Below the pieces are notes generated by a model. That model saw nothing but the letters and a program-made list of their open reading frames with translations. It did no database searches and was not told the DNA's origin. Source: Flavobacterium caeni (GTDB lineage: Bacteria; Bacteroidota; Bacteroidia; Flavobacteriales; Flavobacteriaceae). From it: DNA of 64,000 bases. The DNA lies in NCBI RefSeq assembly GCF_900101895.1, contig NZ_FMVF01000005.1, forward strand, positions 190,463-254,462. Direction: 5' to 3'. This document shows, piece by piece, positions 17,131 to 25,115 of the stretch; the first letter of the stretch is position 1, and every line of letters starts with the position of its first letter. The translations under genes were made by a program, and so were the position numbers.

Positions 17131-17870
17131 CAGAATTCGAGTTTCTTTTTGCGCAATTCGAAGTTTTGGCCAAGGTACACACGACGTACCATTTCGTCCT
17201 CGACAAGCTCTTCTGGAACACCCGCCTTGAGGATGCCGCCTTCGAACATCAGATAGGTTTTGTCGGTGATGGCCAAGGTTTCCTGTACGTTGTGGTCGGT
17301 GATCAAAATGCCGATGTTCTTGTTCTTGAGCTGGGCAACGATGCGCTGGATGTCCTCGACCGCTACGGGGTCTACGCCCGCAAACGGTTCGTCGAGCAGG
17401 ATGAATTTAGGATCGGTGGCCAATGCGCGTGCGATTTCGGTACGACGGCGTTCGCCGCCCGAAAGCAAATCGCCGCGGTTGGTACGGATGTGCTGCAAAC
17501 CAAACTCGTCGATCAACGATTCCATCTTGGCTTCCTGTTCCTCCTTGGTGAGCTTGGTAAGTTGCAGGACGCTCAAAATGTTGTCTTCGATGCTGAGTTT
17601 GCGGAACACCGACGCTTCCTGCGCCAGGTATCCGATGCCGTACTGCGCGCGTTTGTACATCGGGAAGTCGGTGATTTCCATATCGTCGAGCCAAATGTTG
17701 CCCGTGTTGGGTTTGACCAGTCCTACGATCATGTAAAAAGACGTCGTTTTCCCGGCACCGTTTGGCCCCAAAAGCCCCACGATTTCGCCTTGGTTGACCT
17801 CTACCGAAATGCCTTTGACGACCGTACGTTTTTTATAGGTTTTGACCAGATTGTCTGCTCTTAGGATCAT
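17130..17870 (-). CDS. lptB: LPS export ABC transporter ATP-binding protein LptB
   Basis: This 246-residue ATPase powers LptBFG, which extracts lipopolysaccharide from the inner membrane. Walker A is GPNGAGKT (residues 35-42), the Q-loop lies in YLAQEASVF, the signature is LSGGERRRTEIARAL, and Walker B is FILLDEPFAGVDP. The H-loop is ITDHN. The sequence FAGVDPVAVEDIQ and the overall length are as in LptB, rather than other short ABC ATPases. The permease genes lptF/lptG are not in the window, as usual for Bacteroidota. The upstream 219 nt contain AAATTTGG repeats and no clear promoter. Confidence 0.92.
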   Translation of the reverse strand: MILRADNLVKTYKKRTVVKGISVEVNQGEIVGLLGPNGAGKTTSFYMIVGLVKPNTGNIWLDDMEITDFPMYKRAQYGIGYLAQEASVFRKLSIEDNILSVLQLTKLTKEEQEAKMESLIDEFGLQHIRTNRGDLLSGGERRRTEIARALATDPKFILLDEPFAGVDPVAVEDIQRIVAQLKNKNIGILITDHNVQETLAITDKTYLMFEGGILKAGVPEELVEDEMVRRVYLGQNFELRKKKLEF

Positions 17871-18089
17871 AATTTGAAAATTTGGAAATTTGGAAATTTG
17901 GGAATGAAATGATTCCGTTAATTTTCAAATTCGGTACAAATTAATAACTTTTTGGTGTCTGTTTGGTATAACTTAACGATTAATTTCCACGCCCAGTTTG
18001 GCATTTTCAAATCACCAATTGATTTTTGTTCGACATAGTTTAAAGATCATTTGCAAAATCCAGTTTGGCATTTTCAAATTTCCAAATTT
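17871..18089. repeat. AATTTGGA iterations and a 20-nt direct repeat
   Basis: Positions 17871-17901 iterate AAATTTGG three times, and 18072-18098 iterate the complement (TTTCCAAATTTTC). In addition a 20-nt string, CCAGTTTGGCATTTTCAAAT, occurs exactly at 17993-18012 and again at 18060-18079. Both ends of this spacer therefore carry the same low-complexity material in opposite orientation. It separates two minus-strand genes. Confidence 0.7.
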
Positions 18090-18440
18090 TCAAATTGCCT
18101 CATTTTCTAAGGCTTCCCAAAACTCATACGCCCTTCTCAAATGCGGGATCACGATCGTACCACCCACCAAGGTGGCAATGCCCATGGCTTCCATCATTTC
18201 TTCTTTCGAGATGCCTTCCTTGTGCGAGGTTTCGAGGTGGTATTTGATGCAATCGTCGCAACGCAATACGACCGAGGCCACAAGCCCTAAAAGTTCCTTG
18301 GTCTTGACGTCGAGCGCGCCCGCGGCATAGGCGTTGGTGTCTAGGTTAAAAATGCGTTTGATGACCAAGTTGTTATCGGCCAGCAGTTTTTCGTTCATCT
18401 TGGAACGGTAGTCGTTGAATTCTTGTACGAGATCAGCCAT
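18090..18440 (-). CDS. Carboxymuconolactone decarboxylase family (AhpD-like) protein
   Basis: This 116-residue protein belongs to the AhpD/CMD superfamily of small all-helical proteins. The redox motif RCDDCIKYHLETSHKEG (around residues 79-95) has the CxxC cysteine pair and the downstream histidine that AhpD-type peroxidase partners use; true decarboxylases lack the cysteines. I infer a thiol-disulfide or peroxide-related role. It overlaps the upstream tatC gene by 8 nt, so the two are translated from one mRNA. Confidence 0.85.
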   Translation of the reverse strand: MADLVQEFNDYRSKMNEKLLADNNLVIKRIFNLDTNAYAAGALDVKTKELLGLVASVVLRCDDCIKYHLETSHKEGISKEEMMEAMGIATLVGGTIVIPHLRRAYEFWEALENEAI

Positions 18441-19272
18441 TTTTCTGTAAACTTTGTTCTTCTTTCAATCTTTTTCGGTACACCATTTTCGACAATGCAA
18501 TCGATAATTCGTAGATCGCGAGCATCGGCAAGGTCACGATGATCTGGCTTACCACATCGGGCGGCGTGACAATCGCGGCCACGACCAGAATGATCACCAC
18601 GGCCCATTTCCAGTATTTGCGCAAAAACATGGGCGTCACCAAGCCCAGGCGCGTAAGGAAATAGATGACGATCGGCATCTCAAAAAACAACCCGCTGGCC
18701 AGTACCGACGTCTTGACCAATCCAATATAAGAGTCGATGTTGAATTCGTTCTTGACCACGCTCGATACCTGAAATCCGGCGAAAAAGTTGACCGACATCG
18801 GAATGACGATAAAATAGCCGAACAACACGCCCAAAAAGAACAAAATCGACGCAACACCTATAAAAAGTTGCGCGTTCTTACGTTCTTTTGGGTACAAAGC
18901 CGGCGCGATGAACTTCCACAATTCCCACAAAATATAAGGGAACGCGGCGATGAATCCGCCTGCAATACAAATCCAGATAAAAATGTTCACCTGGCCTTCC
19001 ATGGCCGTGTTCTGGATCACAAAATCGAGTTTTTCGACACAAATGCTGTCCTTAAAACCCACGTACTGCGAGAGTTCACAAAAACTGCGGTAGGTGATAA
19101 AGTTGGCGTCGGTAGGGCCAAAGATTACCTTGTCGAAGATAAAATCGCTTACAAAAAAGACGCCCACCGCGGCAATGAGCACCGCAATGGTCGAACGTAC
19201 GAGCAACCAGCGCAATTCCTCAAGATGGTCAAGGAACGACATTTCGTTGATGTTCTTTTTTTCCTTCGCCAT
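18433..19272 (-). CDS. tatC: Sec-independent protein translocase TatC
   Basis: This 279-residue protein is the signal-binding core of the twin-arginine translocon. The N-terminal MSFLDHLEELRWLLVRS motif and six hydrophobic segments are diagnostic, with FPYILWELWKFIAPALYPKERK and FFEMPIVIYFLTRLG in conserved places. The loop after helix 1 (about residues 55-95) is longer than in E. coli and contains two cysteines, which is common in Bacteroidota. Its start overlaps the end of the KpsF-type gene by one base. TatA is not in the window. Confidence 0.93.
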   Translation of the reverse strand: MAKEKKNINEMSFLDHLEELRWLLVRSTIAVLIAAVGVFFVSDFIFDKVIFGPTDANFITYRSFCELSQYVGFKDSICVEKLDFVIQNTAMEGQVNIFIWICIAGGFIAAFPYILWELWKFIAPALYPKERKNAQLFIGVASILFFLGVLFGYFIVIPMSVNFFAGFQVSSVVKNEFNIDSYIGLVKTSVLASGLFFEMPIVIYFLTRLGLVTPMFLRKYWKWAVVIILVVAAIVTPPDVVSQIIVTLPMLAIYELSIALSKMVYRKRLKEEQSLQKNG

Positions 19273-20237
19273 TACACAATACCTTCTTTAAGGATGTCGT
19301 GCAAATGGACGACGCCTTGGTACACCCCGTCGTCGGCGACGATCAGTTGCGTGATCGAAAAGTCCTCGAGCAGGTTGAGCGCATCGGCCACCATATCGGT
19401 AGAATGGATCATCTTTGGATTTTGGGTCATGATGTCGCGTGCGGTCACGCCGGCCAACGAATCGCGCTCGCTGAGCATACGCCTGATGTCGCCATCGGTG
19501 ATGATACCGATGATTTTGCCGTTTTCGACCACGGCCGTCACACCCAAACGTTTTTCGGAGATCTCGACAATGACCTGCTTGATCGAAGCCTCGGGCGATA
19601 CCTCTGGTTTGTGCGTACGGTCGAGCATGTCGCCCACGCGCAGCAGCAGTTTTTTGCCGAGCGAACCACCCGGATGGTACATCGCAAAATCCTCGGGCTT
19701 AAAGTCGCGCATCTCCATCAAACAAACCGCCAGCGCATCGCCCATGACAAGTTGCGCGGTGGTACTGTTGGTGGGTGCGAGGTTGTTCGGGCAACATTCA
19801 GCGTCTACGGTGGTGTTCAAAATATAATCCGATCCCTTGGCCAAAAACGAGGTCACGTTGCCCGTCATGCCAATCAATACGTTTCCGTGGCGTTTGAGAA
19901 ACGGGACCAGGATCTTGATCTCTGGGCTGTTGCCGCTTTTGGAGATACAAATGATGACATCGCCGTCCTGCACCATGCCCAGATCGCCGTGGATGGCTTC
20001 GGACGCGTGTAAAAATGCCGATGGTGTTCCCGTTGAATTCATCGTCGCGACGATTTTTTGCGCGATGATGGCGCTCTTGCCGATACCCGTCACGACCAAT
20101 TTTCCTTTGGCGTGGTAGATGGTTTCTACGATGGTGGCAAAATCGGCATCGACAAAATCGACGAGTTTTGAGATGGACGCGCTTTCCGAAAGAATCGCTT
20201 TTTTGGCGGCGGCGAGGATATTTTCTTTTGAGGTCAA
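19272..20237 (-). CDS. kdsD: D-arabinose-5-phosphate isomerase, KpsF/GutQ type
   Basis: This 321-residue enzyme converts ribulose-5-phosphate to arabinose-5-phosphate, the first step of Kdo synthesis. The SIS sugar-isomerase domain (about 30-180) shows LVVTGIGKSAIIAQKIVATMNSTG and CISKSGNSPEI, followed by two CBS domains (about 205-320; ARDIMTQ). The start is TTG 20237: no ATG occurs before residue 69, and the next residues (TSKENILAAAKKAIL) look like a normal N terminus. It leads the minus-strand group with tatC and the AhpD-like gene, and is divergent from recQ. Confidence 0.88.
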   Translation of the reverse strand: MTSKENILAAAKKAILSESASISKLVDFVDADFATIVETIYHAKGKLVVTGIGKSAIIAQKIVATMNSTGTPSAFLHASEAIHGDLGMVQDGDVIICISKSGNSPEIKILVPFLKRHGNVLIGMTGNVTSFLAKGSDYILNTTVDAECCPNNLAPTNSTTAQLVMGDALAVCLMEMRDFKPEDFAMYHPGGSLGKKLLLRVGDMLDRTHKPEVSPEASIKQVIVEISEKRLGVTAVVENGKIIGIITDGDIRRMLSERDSLAGVTARDIMTQNPKMIHSTDMVADALNLLEDFSITQLIVADDGVYQGVVHLHDILKEGIV

Positions 20238-20255
20238 AACAGCGTGTTATAAAAT

Positions 20256-20285
20256 TTGTATGTCAAAAAGAAAGTAGTATCTTTA
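20256..20285 (+). promoter_or_regulatory. Bacteroidota-type promoter for recQ
   Basis: TTG (20256-20258), 19 nt, TATCTTTA (20278-20285): ideal spacing, with one mismatch to TAnnTTTG. It is about 70 nt upstream of the recQ ATG. Confidence 0.6.
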
Positions 20286-20355
20286 GGTGTCGCAAATTTA
20301 GGCAAAATACCATTACTCCAATTACGATTAACAAAAGAATACCACTTCATCCCGA

Positions 20356-22551
20356 ATGAGCACAAGCGAAATTGACATACACAAAGAACTTAAAAAGTAT
20401 TTTGGTTTCAACCAGTTCAAAGGCCTTCAGGAGCAGGTCATTAAAAGCATCCTTTCCCAGCAAAACACGTTCGTGATCATGCCCACCGGCGGCGGCAAGT
20501 CGTTGTGTTACCAATTGCCCGCGCTGGTGCAGCAGGGTACGGCCATCGTCGTATCGCCGTTGATTGCGTTGATGAAAAACCAGGTCGATGCGATCCGCAG
20601 CCTCTCTTCGGAGAACGGCATCGCACACGTGCTCAACTCGTCGCTCACCAAGGCCGAGATCACGCAGGTCAAAAACGACATTTCGTCGGGCATCACCAAG
20701 TTGCTCTACGTAGCCCCCGAATCCTTGACCAAGGAAGAATACGTCATCTTTTTACAGAACGTCCCGATTTCGTTTGTCGCGATCGACGAGGCGCACTGTA
20801 TCTCGGAATGGGGCCACGATTTTCGTCCCGAATACCGCAACCTGCGCCACATCATCAAGCAATTGGGCAACGTACCCGTCATCGGGCTCACGGCCACGGC
20901 CACGCCCAAGGTCCAGGAAGACATCCTCAAGAACCTCGATATGGCAGGTGCCAACGTATTCAAGGCATCGTTCAACCGTCCGAATCTGTACTACGAGGTA
21001 CGCACCAAGACCAAGTCGGTCGAAGCCGATATCATACGCTTCATCAAACAAAACAAAGGCAAATCGGGCATCATCTATTGCCTGAGCCGCAAAAAAGTCG
21101 AATCGATTGCCGAGGTGTTACAAGTAAACGGCATCAGCGCAGTCCCGTACCACGCGGGGCTCGACGCCAAGACGCGCGCCAAACACCAGGACATGTTTTT
21201 GATGGAAGACGTAGATGTAGTGGTGGCCACCATCGCCTTTGGCATGGGCATCGACAAACCCGATGTGCGTTTTGTAATCCACCACGACATTCCCAAATCG
21301 CTCGAAAGCTATTACCAGGAAACCGGTCGTGCGGGTCGCGACGGCGGCGAAGGCTATTGTTTGGCCTATTACTCCTATAAAGATGTAGAGAAACTCGAGA
21401 AGTTCATGTCGGGCAAACCCGTGGCCGAACAGGAAATTGGCTTTGCGTTGTTGCAGGAGGTGGTCGCGTATGCCGAAACGTCTATGTCGCGTCGTAAGTT
21501 CCTGCTCCACTATTTTGGCGAGGAGTTCGATACCGAAAATGGCGAAGGCGCCGATATGGACGACAACGTGCGCAATCCAAAACCCAAACGCGAAGCCACC
21601 GACGAAGTGGTCAAGCTGCTCAAGGTGGTACGCGATACCAAGCACTTGTACAAGGCCAAGGAAATCATCTTTACGCTTATCGGTCGTGTCAATGCCGTGA
21701 TCAAGGCGCACAAGACCGATACACACGAGTATTTTGGCGCGGGCGCCGATGTAGAGGAACGCCACTGGCAGGCGCTGATCCGTCAGGTGCTTGTAGAAGG
21801 GCTTTTGAGCAAGGAGATCGAAACCTACGGCATCCTAAAAGTAACCGACAAAGGACTCGATTTCATCATGCATCCCAAACCGTTTATGATGAGCGAAGAC
21901 CATGAATATGGCGAGTCCGACGACGACAGCATTGTCACTGCGGGCAAATCCTCAGGTACCGCCGACGAGGCGCTCATGGCCATGCTGCGCGATTTGCGCA
22001 AAAAGGTCGCCAAAAAACTGGGCGTACCGCCGTTTGTAGTGTTCCAGGATCCGTCGCTCGAAGACATGGCGCTCAAGTATCCGTCGAGCATGGAAGAACT
22101 GACCAACATACACGGGGTGGGCGAGGGCAAGGCCAAGAAGTACGGCAAGGATTTTGTCGAGCTCATCAGCCGCTATGTCGAGGAAAACGACATCATCCGC
22201 CCGGACGATTTGGTCGTCAAATCTACGGGAGCCAATTCTGCCAACAAACTCTACATCATCCAGAGCATCGACCGCAAACTCGCGCTTACCGATATCGCGT
22301 CGGCCAAAGGACTTACGATGGACGCGCTGATTAAGGAGATGGAACAGATTGTCTATTCGGGCACCAAACTCAACATCAAATATTGGGTAGACGATTTGCT
22401 CGACGACGAACAACAAGAGGAAATCCACGACTATTTCATGGAATCGGAATCAGACCGTATCGAAGACGCACTCAAGGAATTCGACGGCGATTATGACATC
22501 GATGAATTGCGGTTTATGCGGATTAAGTTTATTTCTGAAGTCGCAAACTAA
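20356..22551 (+). CDS. recQ: ATP-dependent DNA helicase RecQ
   Basis: This 731-residue 3'-5' helicase acts in recombination and fork repair. The N-terminal helicase core has the Walker A stretch PTGGGKSLCYQLPA, DEAHCISEWGHDFRPEY as the DEAH motif with aromatic loop, TATATPKVQ, and the later TGRAGRDGG motif VI (about 320). The RecQ C-terminal domain follows; its zinc-binding cysteines are not evident as a complete set, whereas an HRDC domain is visible around 535-610 (LRKKVAKKLGVPPFVVFQDPSLEDMA). A further C-terminal domain of about 120 residues is usual in this phylum. Downstream is a long inverted repeat. Confidence 0.95.
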   Translation: MSTSEIDIHKELKKYFGFNQFKGLQEQVIKSILSQQNTFVIMPTGGGKSLCYQLPALVQQGTAIVVSPLIALMKNQVDAIRSLSSENGIAHVLNSSLTKAEITQVKNDISSGITKLLYVAPESLTKEEYVIFLQNVPISFVAIDEAHCISEWGHDFRPEYRNLRHIIKQLGNVPVIGLTATATPKVQEDILKNLDMAGANVFKASFNRPNLYYEVRTKTKSVEADIIRFIKQNKGKSGIIYCLSRKKVESIAEVLQVNGISAVPYHAGLDAKTRAKHQDMFLMEDVDVVVATIAFGMGIDKPDVRFVIHHDIPKSLESYYQETGRAGRDGGEGYCLAYYSYKDVEKLEKFMSGKPVAEQEIGFALLQEVVAYAETSMSRRKFLLHYFGEEFDTENGEGADMDDNVRNPKPKREATDEVVKLLKVVRDTKHLYKAKEIIFTLIGRVNAVIKAHKTDTHEYFGAGADVEERHWQALIRQVLVEGLLSKEIETYGILKVTDKGLDFIMHPKPFMMSEDHEYGESDDDSIVTAGKSSGTADEALMAMLRDLRKKVAKKLGVPPFVVFQDPSLEDMALKYPSSMEELTNIHGVGEGKAKKYGKDFVELISRYVEENDIIRPDDLVVKSTGANSANKLYIIQSIDRKLALTDIASAKGLTMDALIKEMEQIVYSGTKLNIKYWVDDLLDDEQQEEIHDYFMESESDRIEDALKEFDGDYDIDELRFMRIKFISEVAN

Positions 22552-22561
22552 AAAGAAAAAG

Positions 22562-22640
22562 TAAATTCCAAGCACCAAATTCCAAATTCCAAACGTTCTT
22601 AGGAGGTTTGGGATTTGGAATTTGGATTTTGGAATTTCAA
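22562..22640. terminator. Large inverted repeat built from AATTCCAA iterations (bidirectional terminator candidate)
   Basis: The left arm (22575-22594) and right arm (22606-22628) pair as CCAAATTCCAAATTCCAAAC with GTTTGGGATTTGGAATTTGG, giving about 18-20 base pairs around a loop of about 11 nt. It sits between the convergent recQ and the small minus-strand gene and overlaps the stop of the latter. The same iterated octamer occurs at 23160-23193 and 29376-29440. Confidence 0.6.
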
Positions 22641-22870
22641 GTATAGAGTTCTGCGCGGTGTGGCTTTAAAGCGTCCCTTACTTGTACCATCTCTGCATCG
22701 GTGACCACCATAAACGCAACCGCGTGCATCTCGTTCACGGCTTTGAATCCCGTAATCTCGAGTGGTAGTTTTTCCATCGCGATGTACTCGCGCAGATGGA
22801 TTTCATGGTGTTCGGCGGTTTTGGCCGCAGCCGGTCCGCGAAAATCCCAGATCATTTTGATTTGTCTCAT
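22637..22870 (-). CDS. Conserved hypothetical protein, 77 residues
   Basis: ATG 22870 gives MRQIKMIWDFRGPAAAKTAE as start; the longer frame to 22912 adds residues without pattern and would swallow the promoter. There is no signal peptide or membrane segment. The stretch KTAEHHEIHLREY is histidine-rich and the C-terminal half has an alternating pattern of hydrophobic residues (MHAVAFMVVTDAEMVQVRDAL). I recall similar short proteins in other flavobacteria but no function. It may be expressed leaderless: the -7 box lies 4 nt from the ATG. Confidence 0.75.
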   Translation of the reverse strand: MRQIKMIWDFRGPAAAKTAEHHEIHLREYIAMEKLPLEITGFKAVNEMHAVAFMVVTDAEMVQVRDALKPHRAELYT

Positions 22871-22874
22871 GGTG

Positions 22875-22882
22875 CAAAGGTA
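22875..22882 (-). promoter_or_regulatory. -7 box TACCTTTG, 4 nt from the ATG
   Basis: TACCTTTG on the minus strand matches TAnnTTTG and is separated from the ATG at 22870 by only 4 nt, so transcription would begin at or next to the start codon. Confidence 0.5.
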
Positions 22883-22883
22883 G

Positions 22884-23100
22884 TTTTTTTTGGGCGTGCC
22901 GGCGCGGAACATATTTTTGCACCGATCGAAATTCGTAGTGCGCCGTCAGGCTTTTCGCTGCACCCGAGCGATAGCGAACAGACCGAACACCAATTAAAAT
23001 ATTAAATTGGTGAGGCAATCTTTTTTAATTTCCTTCACCGCGTTCCGTTAATCAAAAAAGGATTTCCGCTGCAATCCCTCACGCGAAGACAATGCGCTAA
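22884..23100 (+). repeat. REP-like repeat, long copy
   Basis: It starts with T-run plus GGGCGTGCCGGCGC (22891-22905), continues with GCGCCGTCAGGCTTTTCGC (22940-22958) and ends with TTCCGCTGCAATCCCTCACG (23063-23082) followed by CGAAG. The same three blocks in the same order occur on the minus strand at 25089-24984. This copy is about 90 nt longer and holds a hairpin, CACCAATT/AAATTGGTG (22988-23012), followed by a T-run. It fills most of the 335-nt space between the divergent small gene and the FAD dehydrogenase. Confidence 0.7.
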
Positions 23101-23159
23101 CATTTTCAAATTCATTTTCCGCGTTTTAATTTCAAATTTCACGCAACCACCGGAAAATA

Positions 23160-23193
23160 ATTTCCAAATTTCCAAATTTTCAAATTTCCAAAT
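23160..23193 (+). repeat. TTTCCAAA iterations next to the promoter of the FAD dehydrogenase
   Basis: Four tandem units of TTTCCAAA/TTTTCAAA lie directly upstream of the -7 box at 23194. They belong to the same low-complexity family as 17871-17901, 22562-22640 and 29376-29440. Confidence 0.65.
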
Positions 23194-23201
23194 TATCTTT
23201 G
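23194..23201 (+). promoter_or_regulatory. -7 box TATCTTTG, 4 nt from the ATG
   Basis: TATCTTTG matches TAnnTTTG and lies 4 nt before ATG 23206, predicting a leaderless transcript. No clear TTG at the -33 distance within the TTTCCAAA repeats. Confidence 0.5.
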
Positions 23202-23205
23202 CCCC

Positions 23206-24765
23206 ATGCCCAAAGAACTGCTCATCCAGGTTTCGCCCGAGACGGCCGCACACGATTCATTGATCCGCGAACACGTCGCCAAACTCATTCGTGTGTCGCC
23301 CAATGAAATCCAGCACGCGGTCATTCTCAAACGCTCGATCGACGCGCGTCAAAAAGCCATCAAGATCAACCTGAAACTCGAGATTTTCTTCAAAGGCGAA
23401 CCCATCGCCGAACAAAAAATCGAGCTCCCCGATTATCCGAATGTCTCCAATAAGCAAGCAGTCATTGTCGTGGGCGCGGGTCCGGCTGGCTTGTTCGCGG
23501 CCTTGCAACTCATCGAACTCGGGCTCAAACCCATCGTCATCGAACGTGGCAAGGACGTACGCGGCAGACGTCGCGACCTCAAGGCCATCAACCGCGACCA
23601 TACCGTAGACGAAGATTCGAACTATTGTTTTGGCGAAGGCGGCGCGGGTACTTATTCCGACGGCAAACTCTACACGCGTTCCAAAAAACGCGGCGACGTT
23701 GACCGGATTCTGCGGCTGCTCGTGGGGTTCGGTGCCTCGACCGAAATCCTGATCGAGGCGCATCCGCACATCGGGACCAACAAATTGCCCAAGATCATCG
23801 AAGACATCCGCGAGAAAATCATCGAACGTGGCGGGCAAGTACTGTTTGGTACCAAACTGACCGATATTGTTGTCAAGAATAATGAAGTGCAAGGCATCGT
23901 CACGCAAAATGGCGATACCATCGAAGCGTCCAAAATGATACTTGCAACGGGCCACTCGGCACGCGACATCTTTGAACTGCTCGACCGCAAAAACATCCTG
24001 ATCGAAGCCAAACCGTTTGCACTGGGCGTGCGCGCCGAACATCCGCAGCAACTCATCGACCAAATCCAATACAGTTGCGATTTTCGCGGCGAGTTCCTGC
24101 CGCCCGCGCCGTATTCGATCGTCAAACAGGTCGAAGGACGCGGCATGTATTCGTTTTGCATGTGTCCTGGCGGCGTGATTGCACCGTGCGCGACAAGTCC
24201 AGGCGAAGTCGTGACCAACGGCTGGTCGCCTTCGAAACGCGATCAGGTGACCGCCAATTCAGGGATTGTAGTCGAATTGAAGTTGGAAGATTTTAAACCT
24301 TATGCCAAATTCGGCGCCTTGGCTGGAATGGAATTTCAAAAAGCCATCGAACAAAAAGCGTGGCATTTGGCGGGCGAGACGCAAAGGGTTCCTGCCCAAC
24401 GTATGGTTGATTTTGCGCAAAGCAAGGTGTCGGCCGATATTCCTAAAACCTCTTATGTGCCAGGCACGACATCGGTAGAACTAGGGCAAGTTTTTCCGGG
24501 CTTTTTGACGCAAATCATGCGGCAGGGTTTTTCCGAGTTCGGCAAATCGATGCGCGGGTATTTCACCAACGAGGCAATTTTGCATGCGCCTGAATCACGT
24601 ACTTCTTCACCCGTACGTATTCCGCGCGATAACGAGACGCTCGAGCATTTGCAAATCAAAGGGCTGTATCCGTGCGGCGAGGGTGCGGGTTATGCGGGTG
24701 GGATCATTTCGGCGGCGATCGATGGCGAGAAGTGTGCGCTCAAGATTGCGGAGGCTTTGAAATAG
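23206..24765 (+). CDS. FAD-dependent dehydrogenase, NAD(P)/FAD oxidoreductase family
   Basis: This 519-residue cytoplasmic protein has an N-terminal ferredoxin-like domain (1-85; SPNEIQHAVILKRSIDAR), then the dinucleotide fold AVIVVGAGPAGLFAALQLIE (residues about 84-103) and a glycine-rich loop (FGEGGAGTYSDGKLYTR). CMCPGG (about 320) and a C-terminal LYPCGEGAGYAGGIISAAIDG FAD-binding motif (first 20 residues LYPCGEGAGYAGGIISAAID) complete the pattern. It matches the widespread uncharacterised FAD-dependent dehydrogenase family (COG2509-like). Substrate is unknown. It stands alone, followed by repeat element B. Confidence 0.85.
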   Translation: MPKELLIQVSPETAAHDSLIREHVAKLIRVSPNEIQHAVILKRSIDARQKAIKINLKLEIFFKGEPIAEQKIELPDYPNVSNKQAVIVVGAGPAGLFAALQLIELGLKPIVIERGKDVRGRRRDLKAINRDHTVDEDSNYCFGEGGAGTYSDGKLYTRSKKRGDVDRILRLLVGFGASTEILIEAHPHIGTNKLPKIIEDIREKIIERGGQVLFGTKLTDIVVKNNEVQGIVTQNGDTIEASKMILATGHSARDIFELLDRKNILIEAKPFALGVRAEHPQQLIDQIQYSCDFRGEFLPPAPYSIVKQVEGRGMYSFCMCPGGVIAPCATSPGEVVTNGWSPSKRDQVTANSGIVVELKLEDFKPYAKFGALAGMEFQKAIEQKAWHLAGETQRVPAQRMVDFAQSKVSADIPKTSYVPGTTSVELGQVFPGFLTQIMRQGFSEFGKSMRGYFTNEAILHAPESRTSSPVRIPRDNETLEHLQIKGLYPCGEGAGYAGGIISAAIDGEKCALKIAEALK

Positions 24766-24789
24766 ATTTTTTTGTTGCCTATTCAGATA

Positions 24790-24923
24790 TACAGTTTTTC
24801 TGTAAAAGACTTTTATCTTAAAATCGTATCTTGGCGCTAGGGTAGGGGGCAAAGTAGGTTTATCCCTAAAAAATAAAACCGTGGCTTGGTTACAGAAAAT
24901 CTGTAAAAAATGTTAAAGTTTTA
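24790..24923 (-). repeat. Copy B of the TACAG intergenic element
   Basis: On the minus strand: CTAAAACTTTAACA, the hairpin TACAGATTTTCTGTA (24891-24905), GGTTTTATTTTTTAGGG, TAAACC, GCCCCCTACCCTA (TAGGG can pair with CCCTA), and the closing hairpin TACAGAAAAACTGTA (24790-24804). It shares the GGTTTTATTTTTTAGGG string with copy D at 61277. Located between the convergent FAD dehydrogenase and msrA genes. Confidence 0.8.
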
Positions 24924-24959
24924 GCGGATTTGTCGGTCTCGACGAATACCTTTATGAAT

Positions 24960-25089
24960 CGGAAATTCCTACCTTCGGCACGCTCGCGTGAGGGATGGAA
25001 GCAAGCTACCGCGTAGCGCGGACAGCCCGACGGCGCCCGAAAAATTTTAATGTCACCCACAGTCCCATGCGCCGGCACGCCCAAAAAAA
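24960..25089 (-). repeat. REP-like repeat, short copy
   Basis: On the minus strand it reads TTTTTTTGGGCGTGCCGGCG (25089-25070) and C, then GGGCGCCGTCGGGCTGTCCG (near 25040-25020), and CATCCCTCACGCGA (24996-24984), the same order of blocks as 22884-23100. It lies between element B and the msrA stop; together the two repeats fill the 350-nt gap. Confidence 0.7.
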
Positions 25090-25115
25090 GCCACAAACGA
25101 ATCTGCGGCTAAAGA

